This document shows, piece after piece, positions 38,101 through 53,100 of a stretch of 64,000 nt of DNA (the first letter of the stretch is position 1; each line of letters begins with the position of its first letter). A model generated the notes under the pieces. It was not told the DNA's origin and searched no databases. It saw only the letters and a list, made by a program, of their open reading frames with translations. The translations under genes were made by a program, and so were the position numbers. The stretch is taken from NCBI GenBank assembly GCA_036172665.1, contig CM069876.1, forward strand, positions 39,773,001 to 39,837,000, read 5' to 3'. The stretch comes from Prosopocoilus inquinatus (lineage: Eukaryota > Arthropoda > Insecta > Coleoptera > Lucanidae).

Positions 38101-41100
38101 GTGTTTTTATCTCTGAGAATTTACTATTTGCACTGTGCATTTTGTTGTGGAAGTTTTACGTAAATTAATTGTGCAATCTTCTGCGAGTTGAAACGAGCAA
38201 CGAAATTAAAACAAAAAGGATTTTTTAATAAAGACGTGTTTTGCATGATGCTCGTTTTTAAGTTGTGACGCCTTAAAATTTGGTACGTAGGCAGCTCATT
38301 ATACTTCCGTGTATTCACTCTAGTATATGACGAGCTCCTTCCAGTAGCAAAATTTGCGCTAGGCAACTATAAATACCCATGAATAAAGACAGTAGGATAA
38401 TAGATTTACTTTTTTCTTCTTTAGCGATTCCTAAAGCCGCGTACAGACTCGAATGCACATTCGAGTCTGTACGCGACTTAAGATTAGTTACAACACAACA
38501 CACTCCAAAGCTGACTATAAAACATTTCCAAAGTGACGCAATTTGCCAGTTATGACCGTCTAACGAATCATGTTGAATTTATTCCACAGAAAATAGAAAT
38601 GTTGAAACTCTGTGAGATGAGGAGAAGTAAAAAAATGGAATGTATTATTTTTGTCTTTGAACTTATTTTCTCAAAAAATATCTTAAATATTTAGCATTCT
38701 TTTCGGATTAAATAAAATGATTGCTTATATGATCACTCAAAATCTACCTTTTAATTTAATGCGCACTGTAAATTTACACACGAGTTAAAAGACCGGGTCT
38801 AAGTTAATTGTTAATTAATAATTAATTTTTTTATATTCATACAATTAGTAAAAAATTTATTCGATTTTGTGAGAAACGTAGAAGACTTGCTTGCAATGTA
38901 CTATTACTCCAATGCACTTGTGATATACCGGTTGCCTATCCACTTAGGCGGCACCAGGAAAAGTTATTGCCGAAAACGACGAAGTTTTCTTACTTATTTG
39001 ATTGATGGATTTATGATTGATGCTGATTTGATTGGACTTTTACGTCAGAGGTCGAAGATCTCTTTGAATATACCGGTTGTTGAATCAAAGTGAGATCATA
39101 GGAATTCTATGAATAAGAACAAATAGCGAAGTTAATTCACAGGCCTGCGTGCGGGTTTTCTTTTCTGTCTGTTGTATTGCCTATCTTCTCGAAATTCAGA
39201 TCCAAACTATTCGAAACACTTTTAAGGCGAAAGAAAGCACCTAATCGCGCAGCAAAAAGTTAAAAATCCAACGTCAAGGAAGTAAGAAGGACACACGGTG
39301 AAAATTGAGAAAAACTTGTGTGAAAATTAGAAGTAGTCTTGAGTGGTCCTGCTGTTTTTGGAGGAACTTGATTATGCTCTACTCTATTGTTTCTTATTAT
39401 TTGTTATTTATTTTATTGTTCGGTGAGTAATTTTGGCGCTAAAAACGAACTTCATCATTTGTAGCTGGCGATAACTAACCAGGTGGAAAGGGGTAAACCG
39501 GGAAAAGTTGAAAAAAGTAGGAAAAAAGCATGTATCAAACGACAAATGACTTTAACTGGCTAAGGCTCGGTTTCACCATCACAGATTAACTTTAAGCTCC
39601 GTTTTATTCCTATGGAGACAATTATCTTTGCAATTGTTACTATGGGAATAAAGCGAATTTTAAAGTTAAATTGGGCCTAAGGTTCGATTTCATAATCGAA
39701 GTAAAGGAGACTAAAAAAAAGTCACAGTCATATGGCAAAAAAATGCGAAAGCATAGTTATTTACATATCAGACTGTGATTTTTATTTTTAAAATCTCCCT
39801 TAGCTCGATTATGAAATCGGACCATATTAACTTAAAAAATATATTGTCAGTTTTAAGGATCGGATTACGACTAGTGTTGCCAACTCTTCCTTGAGCTTTT
39901 CCCTTTAACGTTAATTGAAAATCCCTTAAGTTGGTACCGAATTTCCATAATTTTTTTTCAAAAAACTACTTTCGATATGAAACATAAAACTCACCAGAAA
40001 TGATTCTAAAGATAAAAAAAGAAGTAATAAATGCAAACATTTTATTTGCAAAGCGTAAGTCGATTTAATAATATTTTTTTTAATTAGTTAGTTCATAAAT
40101 GTCTGAGTATTTTTTTTTTAAATTAGTATTCATTTCCTAAAGGAAACAAACCTTTTAAACAGTGTTTCCAGGTTATACAGTCTATAACAGTAGATTCAGT
40201 AAAGAAAAAACAGTAGATGGCAATCGAGAAATAGTTTTTTGACAGCTGTCAAATACTCGATAAGATTAGTAAGATAGGCAACCAACTGCTCATTTGAAAA
40301 TGAAAACAGAGGAATTTTATAAATAAATACACAAAACAATTGTTTTTTTTTTAAATCTGGCATCCAGTGGGCTGTGACTAGCGAGCAGCCCATTTAAAAT
40401 GCATACAACAAACAAAAGCATCCATTGCTCTCTGGATCCCAAATTAAAAAGAAAAAAAAACAATTTTCTTATTTCCCCATAAATTAGCCCTAAATAAAAT
40501 TTCCCTAAAAATTACTTCTGAACTTAGGGGGAAATTTTATAGGTTGGCAAACTCTGATTACGACGATATAGTTCAGTGCGGCCAACTGTAAGTTTCTTTC
40601 CCACAAACACAGACTGAATTCACTAAAATTAAAGATTTTTTTAAGATCAACATAAGTCGTTGTTTGAACTTTTTTATGATTGTGAAGTGAAGATCGTAGC
40701 GTCCGAAAAAACAAAAGAGAAAGAATAAAGTTTCGATCCGACAGTCAGCACAGAGTTTTTATCGATCCATTTATTGTGAAATTCGCAACATAATTTTTGG
40801 TCCTTCGACCGACGCGACGTTTGTTTGCGTTGCAGATCAAGACTCTTAGTGTGCAAACCATCGCGTCGGTCAAAAGTCGGTTGTAGCGACAGGTTGTAAG
40901 CACAAGTAAGGCTTAATGACACGGATTCCCCTACGGAATTCCCTTTATTACACGTTCGTTTGCGTACGTTCCTTGCCCTAAGATACTCGATCTGCAACGC
41001 AAGCAAACGTCACGTCGCGTCGGTCAATTAATGCCAAACCCGCGTCAATAACCGCACCTGTGAAATGCAACTCAACGATTTATATATATGTACAGTTTGT

Positions 41101-44100
41101 ATAATATACCATAGGATAGGGCATCTACGTTTTAAATCTGTAAATATGGTTGTCTAACTGACAAGTAAACTTTTCAGTTTAAGGGAAACTGGTAAAAGTT
41201 AATTTAAGTAGAAACTATTTTCAGTTTTTTTTTTAATAAAGAGTAAATGGTATTAAGCTGGTAATGGTTGTTCAATATCACTCAGTCTTTCCTCCAAATA
41301 ACAAGCTCTCAGGTAGGCAACCATACTTACACATTCAGAATATCGTTACCATTAAACTTTTAAAAAAATCTCACAATAGAAGAGAAGTGGACGGCCTAAT
41401 TGAATCTTTTTTACTTTTTCTGCCTTTTTTTTTAGAGAAACCATCAATTGGCAAATAAATTTGCAGCACAATCGATCCTTTACCTTTACTTGAAACACGC
41501 TTAAATCTGCAGCTATTATGATTCGTTCAAAATAAAATTTTTAAATCTACGTAATAATATACTTTTTTTTATTTCCTGAGTGCATGCACAAAATGCATTG
41601 TTCCATCGTCACGTGTACATTCTGACTCGTCAAAATCAATAAGAGGGAATTGTCCGGAAACAGACATCCGGGCAAATGCGTTCTGCAGGACTTAAAAAGC
41701 ACAAATCACATTCGAGTCTCCTTGAAGCTGTCAATTACCGCGCTTGTTAGAAATAAGGACACGTCAAGAATTTTCTTCATTCACTTACTTATTATTACCT
41801 GGAACGGCTTCAGTTGTACTTCTTGAAATTTTTGCTTTTAATATTTCGAAATTTTTGCTTTTAATACTCTATTTGGAAATGAGAAGTGCCGCAATTTCAA
41901 TACGGAGCACATCAACTAATTAATGCAGGAAAATTTCCGTTTTTGTGACGCAAAGAAAAGAAAACGAGCCAATCCTTTTTGCAGCGACGCAAAAACCGCC
42001 CCGATCCTTTCGCAAAAGGGATGTCTTTCGAAAGGATTACGCGGTCACCGCAGATTTAGCTGGGGACACACTGGCGGGGGATGAGGGGGGAGGCGAGTAA
42101 TTTCGTCCGTATTTATTATGAAAGGCGGCCGGGCTACATATATTATTCGCGATTAAAGCGTTTTAATGAAGAGTTATTTCAGTTTGGAGCTCACAAAAAC
42201 CAAATTAAGCCAATTTAAACACAGAAAAGGACGATTTATGTTTACGCGTGAGCCTCGACGTAAACTGAAAAAGAAGTCCAAGTTTTGTGTTGTAAATCCG
42301 TGTATTAGACTTGATTTTATCTACAGTGTTCCATTTCAAAATTGGCTTGACTTTTAAGGCATGGCAATAGTGATTTTTGCAAATATTAGTAGGCATGACT
42401 GAGGCCTAACGGGCTTATTATAAATCCTTTTATTACCCTCAGATGGGCAGCCAATCAGGTCCGGATGTAAAACTTCCTGCATATTCAATCACGACTTGTA
42501 AATTCTGATGATCAAAAGAAATAATCGTCTCAGTTGATATGGCATACACATGTGTAAACAAGTAAAAGGTCAAAATAAAATCGCGTCGTCCAATTTCCAA
42601 GAAACTGGCCGCGTGTACGACGCCGAAGCAGAGCGAGGTCATACCTGCGGGTGCGTAACGTTACAATTAATTATGCAATCGCTTGGGGATTTTTCATACC
42701 TGCCGAAGTGCAACGTTACACTCAATTATGCAATCACTTGGGGATTTTCCATGCATAGAAAATGCATCGGATGATGTTTCCCACTTCAAAAAAAAAAAAG
42801 GAGAAAAGCCTTTAAGAAGGGTTAGAGCACACGAAATGTCGTCTCTTTCGTGTGAAGTTCAGAGTTTCTGACCTGGTCTGATTTTTCCTCCTTGATTTTA
42901 ACAATTTTCGATAAAGCAAATCTTGAAACTGAGCAAGACAAAAACTGAAATAATTATTTATTGTTGAACGACAGTGGGACAAAGAACAATGATAGAATGA
43001 ATAAGAAGAGGAGAAAAATGGATTAATTTGTACCTGCGCACTGTGCTTTAAAATCAAATTTAAAAAATGGAACAATTGAATAAAGAATTAAAAAAAACTA
43101 GTCAAATAATTAAAAACAAAAGCAAGAATACTGATCAAATTATTGATTAAAGGATACACGTAAATAACAATAGCAAAAAGTAAAATAATTATTGATTGTT
43201 AAAAGAAAGTTGGATAAAGAAAAATAAAGAATGAAGAAGATGAAAATTGGTTTAATTTTTGCCTGCGGACTGTGCGCACTTTAAAATCAAATTAACAAAT
43301 GAAACCATTGAAGAAAGAATTTTGAAAAAACGAATGAACGGTGGCAAACCATTAAAAACGGAAACAAATGATACAATTCATTAAGATCTAGCACAAATAA
43401 ATAAAATTAAAAAAGAAAAAAATTGGCGCAGCGTGTTTTCTAATTAAATGGGATAATAACTACATAAATAATTTTGAGAAAAAATCGAACACAAAACAAT
43501 AACAAGGCAAATAAAAACTACGAAAATATGTAATTTAAAAAAAAAGAAATAATTGAATAGAAAATTTTGAAGAAAACAAAAAATGAATGAATGAAGGTAA
43601 ATCACTAAAAACGAAAACAAAATAGTGTTGATAAAACAAATTAGATAAGTAGAAGAACACGTAAATAAAACGAGAAAAACGAGTTATTAATGGCAATGGG
43701 AAAATGAGAAAACAACTGCATAAAAAAATTTGAAAAACAAATGTCAAATTGTGAATTTGAACAGAACAAGAACAAAGAAAAAAAATAAATTAACTATTGA
43801 TCATAAAATAAACAATTGAATAAAGAATAATAACTAAATGAGTCAAACAAGGAATTGATTAAGGATTTGAAAAAACAATTGAACTGAAGCAAACAAAAAC
43901 ACAAAAACAAAAAAAATATATGTATATGTATAATTGGCGCAGTGTGCAAAACAACTCCGTACAGAATTTTGAAATAGAAGACAACTAATAGCAATTAAAA
44001 AAAAAATAAAAATTGAATTTTAACAAGAACAAAAAAAAAACAAAAAATAAATATAATTATTGGTCGTCAAAAAATAATTGATGAAAAAATAATAAGTAAA

Positions 44101-47100
44101 TGATTAAAAGGAAGATAATAGTTAATATGCGCTCATGCCGGTGTGTTGTAAAATTAAAATGAAGAAACTATTGAATCGTGAATTTTGAAAAACAATTGCA
44201 AGGAAGGAAACCGTCAAAACACAAGTAATATTCAATGTACGAAAAAAAGACAAAACGAGAGAAATTAATTGTTGCAGGACGTTTTCCCATCAAATACAAA
44301 TACACAGAATTTTGAAAAAACAATCGCACAGAGATGCGTAACAGAAAAGGACAAAAATAAACTTTGAATGTAAAAGAGAACAATCGAATAACGAATGATA
44401 AGTGCACAAATGAAACAAAATGAAACAACAACATTACATAAAGTTAGTAGTAAATAGTTAGTAGTAAATGGCTCTTAAACTCTAACCAGACAGAATTATA
44501 ATTGAAAAAGTACTCAACGTTTCAGTATCGATTTATAGCTTTGTCGTTACTTAATATTTTCAGCGAACAAGATTCGACTGCAATTATTATTATTATTTTC
44601 TTGTGCTACATCTCTCCTGTAAAATGTTTAGCGTAGCGTCATAAAATGTGCAGACGGGGGAGGGGATATCGACAAAAATGATTTTACTTGTAAAAACCTT
44701 TGTTAGCTGCAAAATTTTAAGCAACACTGATACTTTATTCAAAGTCATCCTTGCCGGTCGTGGATGCTTCTTGGTTACACTTTATTTAAATTAGATCAGA
44801 AAAATTGACTGACAGAATAAATCTTGAATTTTGAAAACTATTTTCTCTTTTGATTTTGTGAGCTTTGTGCACATTATTGTTGTTCTAACTACAGAAATCG
44901 GAAAGTTTTGAAAGTCAGAAGTTGGAAGGTGACTTCAGCAGCTGACATTTGTATGCTTTTATTTTTATTTTCTTTCTTACATAATCCTCGTTAAGGTCTT
45001 ATGTTTTAACATGTTCTATTATTTAACATAGCCATGTTCGTATCACTTATTTTAAGAATTTGAAATTGATTGCCTCTTTTCAAGTACATTTTTTCTTATC
45101 TGTGGTGGTTTCACAACGGGGTCTTAAGTCATAGACTTGCCAAGACCTCAGGAGCGGGAGTATATTTTGTGTTGTAAATGTGTTGTAAAGTTTTCCATGA
45201 CTTTGTTATTTCCAAACCTCCTCGCCGTTGAAGCGGAAGCAGTGTCAAATTTTGTCCCCAACACTGAAGGGTACGTGAAGTGGATACCGACCACCCCCGA
45301 GAAGTATCCCGGTCGCGGTTTGAACCCATGACCATGCGATTGCAAGGTCGGTCCCTTACTACTTGGACCATTAAGGCATTTAAATTTTCTTCTTTCGCTT
45401 TCTTTTTCTTTAATTTAATTTTTGTTACCTTAATGTTTAAGATTCAGGAAAAGTGATTAACTTCGTTATGTAATCCAAAGCTACGAAAACCAATTTCGAA
45501 ATGGAACACCATAATTAATTTTATGTTTGTGCCTTCATTAAATGCCGAGTAAATACTTTGGGGGCCTTAAGCCGAAATAAAAATACCGCCGGCCGCTAAT
45601 TAATAATCTCATCGATTCGGCTTAATTAAATCCGCACTAAAACTAAACTAGCCGGCGGAAAACGGGGCCGAAATTGGATTTATGTAATTAAAGCTCGCGC
45701 CAGATGCAAACGAGTTCTTTGACCGCGGCGGGGCGAAGGAAAAAGGCGCGGGGAATTTACCGGAATCAAAGGCGACTTCGCTCAGCATGATCCAGCGGTC
45801 TGCGAAAAACAAACGGAGCTTGATAAAGCGGGCGAGCCGATGATGGAGGTTAATGGAGACATTGCGGGCGTTCTCCAGCATCCGATCCGGCATGTAGGAG
45901 TAGGAGAGCGTCTGGCCGTTGTAGAATTTTCCGCCGACGCTGAACATCACTTTCGCCTTCGAGAAGACCTGGAAGAAAAAAAAAACATCGTTTTCTGTGT
46001 GTTATTTGCTGCTGGGCTTTATTCGCTTCGCGATTTGGTCGTTTGATGAGCTTTTGATAGGCGAGTTTGCATACAAATGTGTTTGAGCTTTAAAAAAGAG
46101 ATACGACGCCATCATTTCATCACTAAAGCTACGAATAGACGTTTAGCCTTTCAAGAAAAGAAAATTATTTTATTTCGTTTACAACGGTAAGCGACCGTTG
46201 CAAATCGTCTCGGGTTCAGAAAAAAATTTTCCCATAAAGTTACTGTCTTTCGCAAATGGGTGTGCAAGGTCAACAAAAAATATCCAGAAGAGAAACAAGG
46301 GGATCCAAAACAGGAAGGGGAAAGAATCTGAAAATAAAATAATTTGACATTACGCGAGATTTTCACGATCTTGGTAGAAATGCAGAACGAGGTTCCCTCT
46401 AATGTGCACAATTCCAGCTCTTCGACCGTTGATTTAGGAATTCTTGCAAAACACAACAATTTCCACCCACGTGAATGTAACCACGAAATTTGTTGCAACT
46501 TTGATGGAACGACTGAAACTGCTGGCGTGAAAGTAAGCGACACCGAAAGATAATTGTATTATGCAGGAGTATGAGTGAAATAAAGCAATTAACATACTTT
46601 GGGACTCTTGTCTTTTCGTGCAATATCTTCGAATTGTGGAAAATAAAAAAAAGAAAAACTAGGAGCCAGACCATGCCTTATGATAAACAAACAAAAACAA
46701 TTACACAAACAAAAACATGATGATGATTGGATAGTAAGGAAAACAAACAGGGAGGTGAGCTTGCCTGGGCATATTAAGAAGACGAAGCAGTAGCTTTGTT
46801 GGGTGTGCACCAAAAAAGTTGAGAAAGTTCCAGAAATCTTTGAAACCCAGGGAAAATTAATAAGAACAGGATCAGCAGAAACCAAAGCACCTCAGTTAAC
46901 AAAGCAAAATTTTGAAACAAAGTTCTCCGAGCAAAGTCAAAATATTAGGGAAGGCGACGACTTTCGCAGAAGGCAAGATTCATCGCGTTAGACAGAGAAG
47001 CAGAAACCAAGTCAAGTTTCAAGTGATAGAGAGAGAGGGGGAGGGAGGTTAGTTAAAACGCTCAAGGCGTCTTCTGGCGGAGTAAGAAAAAACCAAGTTA

Positions 47101-50100
47101 CGCAAGAGAAGCTTAGATCTTAAACTAAACCAAAACTTTGCTTCGCAAGGGGCAAGAATAATTTTGCGTCACCACTAAATTGAACCGGACTCGAATTTTC
47201 CCGTTTATCAGGAAACGAAACTGTCGGTTAAGAAGAGAAATTTGGTAATTTTGGAGAAAAGGCAGAAAGGAAAACTTTACAAGAGGAAAAAGACATTGGC
47301 AGATGCGAGAACTATTCAATCGACTAATAACCAAGGTTTGAAAAAAAAAATAAATCCCAGTTGGTATCTCTCATCAATATCAGTCGATAGAATAAGAAGA
47401 ACGTAGTGCTGAAGAAAGCTTCTTTAAAAAATAAATTCTGCTTCTTTATAATCAGATAAGGTGCATGGGCTGCATGTTTTCGCCTACTGCTACCCACTTG
47501 ATTGAGTATCAGCAAAATGTTGTGCTGGGGAAATTAACTTCAGCACAATGCCAGCAGCTCAATCGTGACGGGCGTGAGAATTGATTAAACCGAAAAATTG
47601 AGTGTCACATATTTTTGTCCAGAAATTAAGAAAAACCACCAAAGTTTTATTTGACTGAAAAATACACAACAAGAATCGAAAGAAACACCTTAAGGTTGTG
47701 TACGCACCTTCTTTTATAGTAAACTTAATCGAAATTAAAAGTAATTAAATCGAGAGTGGTTCTTAACCAAAACAACGTCAAACGAATGCGTTTTTGGTTT
47801 TACAAAGCGACAAATGCAAGTATTTTCAGTCAAAGAGAATGGTGTAAACAGCTCAAATCAATCGAAGCCAACTGGTTTAACCCAAAACTCATGTATGGAA
47901 GTAACTGGGTAGCTCCTATCTGAGGCGTGAACGTATTGATGCGTGATCGTATCGTGATCGTATCGAACGCGGTTGTCTAAAGGGTTGCGTAAGCTGTCGC
48001 CTGAAGTGGTTACTTAAAGACCATGACTTAAGAGCCTATACTTGAAGTTCATTACTTCGGCAGGGGGGGGGGGAATGTTAACGATTAATTAAGCTGCGCA
48101 AGAGGGGTGTTGTGCTCTAAATATACTTAGCCAATGCGATCCTCGCTCTTGGGTCAGGGTGATGACAAAAATTGCAGGAGCTTATAGTTCTTCAAAGCAC
48201 TAATAATAGCTTTAGCCATCAAAACACGGAAATACCTGAAGCCCACGTTGAAACAATAATGTGCCCTGTCTCACTGAGACAGGAGTATCCGAAAAACGGG
48301 GCCAATGCCCACACAGCACCAAATTGCTTAACTTATGCTCAAACACAGATTATATCACTTGGCTACTCCCCAAGACCAATATGGAAGAAAATCAATCAAT
48401 CAATCATTGGGCCTAGCAACGCAAGACCCGTACGTCTCGTGTACCGTGTCTCGTGTGACATTTGCAAAACAGAGTATAGTCTAGAAAGCCTGAATTCCTT
48501 TGATATTTTGCCGCTAAAGAAAGCCGACCCCCCGGGTATTCGCTTTAAACGGAAATTAAAAAAAAAAAACAATAAAATTCGAAAATAAACATTCTGACAT
48601 TCCCAGCCAACACAATATCGCTAGATATTAATAGTCTGTCGCGACGGAAATACTAATATTAATGGAAAAATATCAAATTTTACACGAGGAGTACAAAAAA
48701 GTAAAGAAGAAGGACAAAGTGCGTCAGAAATTGGTACAGAAAGAAAAAACAGGAAACATACACAAAAAAAACAAGTGTTGGAGAAAAAAATAAAAAAGAT
48801 AATAATACAGCGGCTATCATGGAACCTGGATTTTTCTTCAACTTCTAAGGCAAGAAACAGAAGGACATCCTCTTCGTCGGATGAAGAGCACGACAAAGAC
48901 GCTTTGGTGTGGATAGTTAACCGAATTTGTCTGTCACAATTAATGTGAAAACTTTCTGCGAATAGTTTGCCTTAAATCACTTTAAGGCTTCCCCAAACCA
49001 AGGCAAACATTGCAAGCAACAGTGTAATAAAAAAAGCGACCTAAAGTAGATTTTTAAAGCGACAGATTATTTGAAGAACTCGTTAAAGCAGCACGCTAGA
49101 TATAATTTGCACCAAAATAAACCATCCTTTCTGGAGAGCCGGACGTGTGCAGTGACACATCTAATGAACGAAATTTGGCAGCGTAACACTACAAATAATT
49201 GAAAGAATAGTTGAAATGCATTGAGCAGGGTGAAATGAAAAACGGAATCACGTTAGGAAGAGAAACTAAGCATGACTGTTTTAGAGATGTTAATAAATTG
49301 AATCAAAATGTTGCTTTGCTGTTTCTCAAGTTGCTAAAGAAGTGTCTGAGATCGTGAACAGGCAAGGTGGAACTTGCTTTACTAGAAGGTTGAGCTGAAA
49401 GCGATAAAGTGCATCCCCATTTATCTGGAAAGGACAGAATCGAGATGGCCGTCCTTAATACTTTGTTATAGTTTGAAAATTCATTACAACTGTTGCTCAT
49501 AAATTATTATAATTCATATTGTAGACGTTTGAAAACTAAATTTCCTTAACGTTTTTTTTTCTTGTTGTTTCCCAAAGGTTTCACAACATTGCGACTAAAG
49601 AAAAGCAACATTGCGATCAAGCCCTTGTTAAGGTGCTTTACAATCGTTAAGAATTTAATAGAATGTACATATTACAAGGCTGTACTTAACACAATAGAAA
49701 CAGAATCCAAAAATGTTGAAGATAAATCATTTACTTTAGGAGAATAAAGTCAGCAAGCATTGCAGATGATTAAATTGTGCCAAACGTGAAGATTAGAAAG
49801 AAAATATGGTTGCACTAGAGACTGACAGTAAAGTAATTGAAAAAGAAGGAAATTAGGTACGGACAAAGGCAAAGATGAAGGCAGCGGAAAAGAAGAAGAA
49901 GGCGAAGATGAAGACACGTGCCCACACCAACACCACGTTGATCATTTCTTGTTTGATCCACTGTTTAAATACTGATAAGAAGAAGAGAGAAGAGAAGTTT
50001 TTTGCAGGTGATAGAAGAAGAAGAGCAAGAAAATGTTACCACAGGTAGCCCTGTCTCCAACTGTTTATAAGCCCTGCCAATACTTAAGTGCACTGGAGCT

Positions 50101-53100
50101 CTTTTACAAAAGACCGGAAAATATTTTTCAGGTAAAATTTTTTGCTTTATAAAACAAATAGGTTTTGAGACTCAAAAAGGGTTAGGAATATTAACCCTTT
50201 TTAAGGTAGCAGCAAAGCTTACTTACGTTAAAGGAAAACATTGCCATAAATTAATAGGGAGACCAGGGATAAAGATGTAGTAGAAAGGAAATTATGATCA
50301 AAGTGTTGCCCCATAAAACAACAAAGAAAATAAAATTATTTATTAATAATTTTACTTTCTCAAGAAAGAAACAACGAACAAATTTCGTTAGTGCGTGCCA
50401 ATCTGAGCGAGTGGAATAAATGATGACGTCTCTCTCTCGGTGGCCCTTGTATTTTCGGCGGCGTGGATACGAAGAACGATAATTTATTGAGGAAGGCGTT
50501 TTGATACACGACGCGGCGCTCCCGCGTGCGGTATAAATAAATAAAATTCAACAAAACGAAATTAACTAATGGAACACGTAGCACACGTGAATTCGGGAAG
50601 GAGGAGAACTCCGAAAGTGGAGCAATTAAATTGCGCCGGAGCGGGTGGCGGCGGGGACATATTCGGTTCAACGACACAGAAAATATAAAAAAATGAACGA
50701 AAAAATAAGTCCCGAAATTGAGTTAGTTATCGCGACTGACCTCATTCCGCTACATTTGATATCCGTTTATATTCACCACGTCTTATTCCGGCGTTTGGTG
50801 CATGGAACGAATTCGTTTCTGGTTCGATTTTCTGCCGGATTATCATCTATCAGCGTTCTATCCAATTTAACGTTTCCCTTGAGCTTTACGATGTTAATTA
50901 ATTCTAGATATTTAAACAAATTCACAAAATTACTTTTAATAAAGCGAAGATGTATTATATAAGATCAAACAGAAAACAAGAATAGTTTGTTAAGTTATCA
51001 ATAATAAAGGAAAAGATATTTGAAGCCAATCGAAATAAATAAATAAATAAATACATGTATTACTTGATTGACAATCGTGATAGACGTGATAGTTAATTTG
51101 GACAAATTGATATTCTTCAATGTCAACGAAAAAGTATCTGCCAGAAGTAAATTATTTAAATGGACGCTTTAAAAACGTTGCGGGTTGTAACTGAAACCGA
51201 TGAACTAGTTCCATCAATCACGAGTCACAACAACCCGGTGAGTTTAAATCAATCAATTCTTCAGTTTCTTTTTTTTTCTAATTTGGACGTACTGCTCGCC
51301 AAAGAAAAAAAAAAACTGGCCATTTACCTGAACATTTCGGCTGTAGAAATTGTTCGTGAACAAGTGAACGGCCGAGAAGTTTCTGACTTCGTCGAATTCG
51401 AAGACCAGCTCGACGTAGCCGTTGGTGAACGAGTCGTTTTTCCAGCCCACCCATCCGTTACCTAAAGAAAGAGAAAAGTCAATAATCTAAATCTGTAAGA
51501 TAATAATTTGGCGTTGGGAAAATCGCGCGTGGATCGGATGTGGTCTGCCATGAAAGAAATAATACCAATTGCTAAGGAATTTGAGGAAAAGTAAGAAGGA
51601 TCAACATTTATATGTCCGTCGCTGGTATTTTGGGCACTTGTTACAGGAAGAAATTAGAAAAGTTACGAGAAGAAATTGATGGAAAGAATGTTTTTCTATT
51701 TCAATCAAACGAGAGCCACAGTTTTAAAATTTTTGGGCGAACCACCAATTCATCTCGCTTTAATCGGACCATAAACAGTGGAAGGATGATTTAAACGAAA
51801 GAAAATACTAGAAGAGAAATGAATCACAAGGAAAGATGTTGGGAAAATTTACACTCAGAAGTGCTGCTGAAGAAGAAAAAGAAGGGATGAGCAGCAGAAA
51901 AATGATTCAAATAATTTAGCCGAAACAGGAATGGAGGTACGGTGGTACAAGAAAAAAAAAGCAAGTCGCAAATAGAAAACAATACCTAATGGAAAAAATA
52001 AAATCGAAGACCCCTAGGGTAATCCAGTCTTTGCGAATGCATTCGAAGCGGCTGGTGGTACCAAAATTGGTGATGAAAAAGAGGAAATTGAGGATTTTGG
52101 CAAGACTTTGCAAATACTTGGAACTACCGTGGCAATCAGGAAGCAAAAAGTCGTAAATGTTGAAAGTCTCGACTGTAAATATAAAAAAAAAAATATTGGA
52201 AGAAAAAGTTGTAATTATAATGGAATAAGTTTATGAAGATTGCGGAAACATTGGGATTCCTTTGGATTCTGAGGTAATTGACTCGACTTTCGTAATTATC
52301 TGGAACAATCAGATAACAAATAGTGATCAGAAGAAACTCCTGAATGTATACAAAAGAAAAAACCACGGGAACATTGGGCTTCATTGCTTAGAAAAACATT
52401 TAAATTTTTTTTCTTGATGAAGATCAGTCTCGGTCGATGAAATGATGAGAAAATATGACATCTACCATTTGCTCATAGACATTTATCCTTTTAAAGAACA
52501 TATGATACATTTAATTGTAGAAGAAATGATCGTGCGGAACAAATGAGTGATGACTAGATATTTTGGGCGTTGCCTTGGTGCTGTTCATTGGGCCTCCTAC
52601 TTTGTAACCATGGCAAGGCCCGAAATTGTCCTTCTAAGTCTAGTGATGACTAAGAATGGCAAAACACTTGCAGTTCATCCGCCAAACGTGAAGCTGAAAG
52701 CTCGATTGCCTGAATGAGGGAAAGAATCTGAGCCTGGCAGGGTTTAGTAGGTGTAGAAAAGGAATAAAAAGAAGGATTGCAAAAGACCTGCGGGTATTCC
52801 ACCAAATGTGAAGCTGAAAGCTCGATTGCCTGAATTAAGAAAAGAAACAGTGAACGGCAGGGATTGGTAGGTATAGAAAAGCAAGAAGAGGAAGGATTGC
52901 AAAAGATCTGCGAGTCATCCACCAAACGTGAAGCTGAAAGCTCAGTTGCTTAAATCAAGGAAAGAAACACAGCATGGCAAGGTTTGGTACGTGTACAAAG
53001 GAAAGGAGAAGAAGGATTGCAAAAGACCTGCGGGTCAATTAAGCACCAAAGGTGAAGTTGAAATCTCGATTGCCTGAATGAAGGGAAAAAGGAATATCGG

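Larger units (their letters stand above)
37392..45760 (-). other. DDR intron (about 8.4 kb)
   Basis: No extra exon is required (phase 1 on both sides). Contains a perfect 38-bp hairpin (38438-38475), two adjacent MITEs (39559-39829), a third TIR element (40807-41024), a purine-rich repeat tract (43070-44460) and a tRNA-derived SINE (45096-45382). A GC-richer stretch at 45560-45760 lies just downstream of the discoidin-like exon and carries no separate gene. Confidence 0.75.

Noticed and set aside
50360..50677. 105-codon minus-strand frame in a DDR intron
   Set aside because: Basic, Arg/Leu-rich translation without motif; flanking exon phases do not require an exon here.
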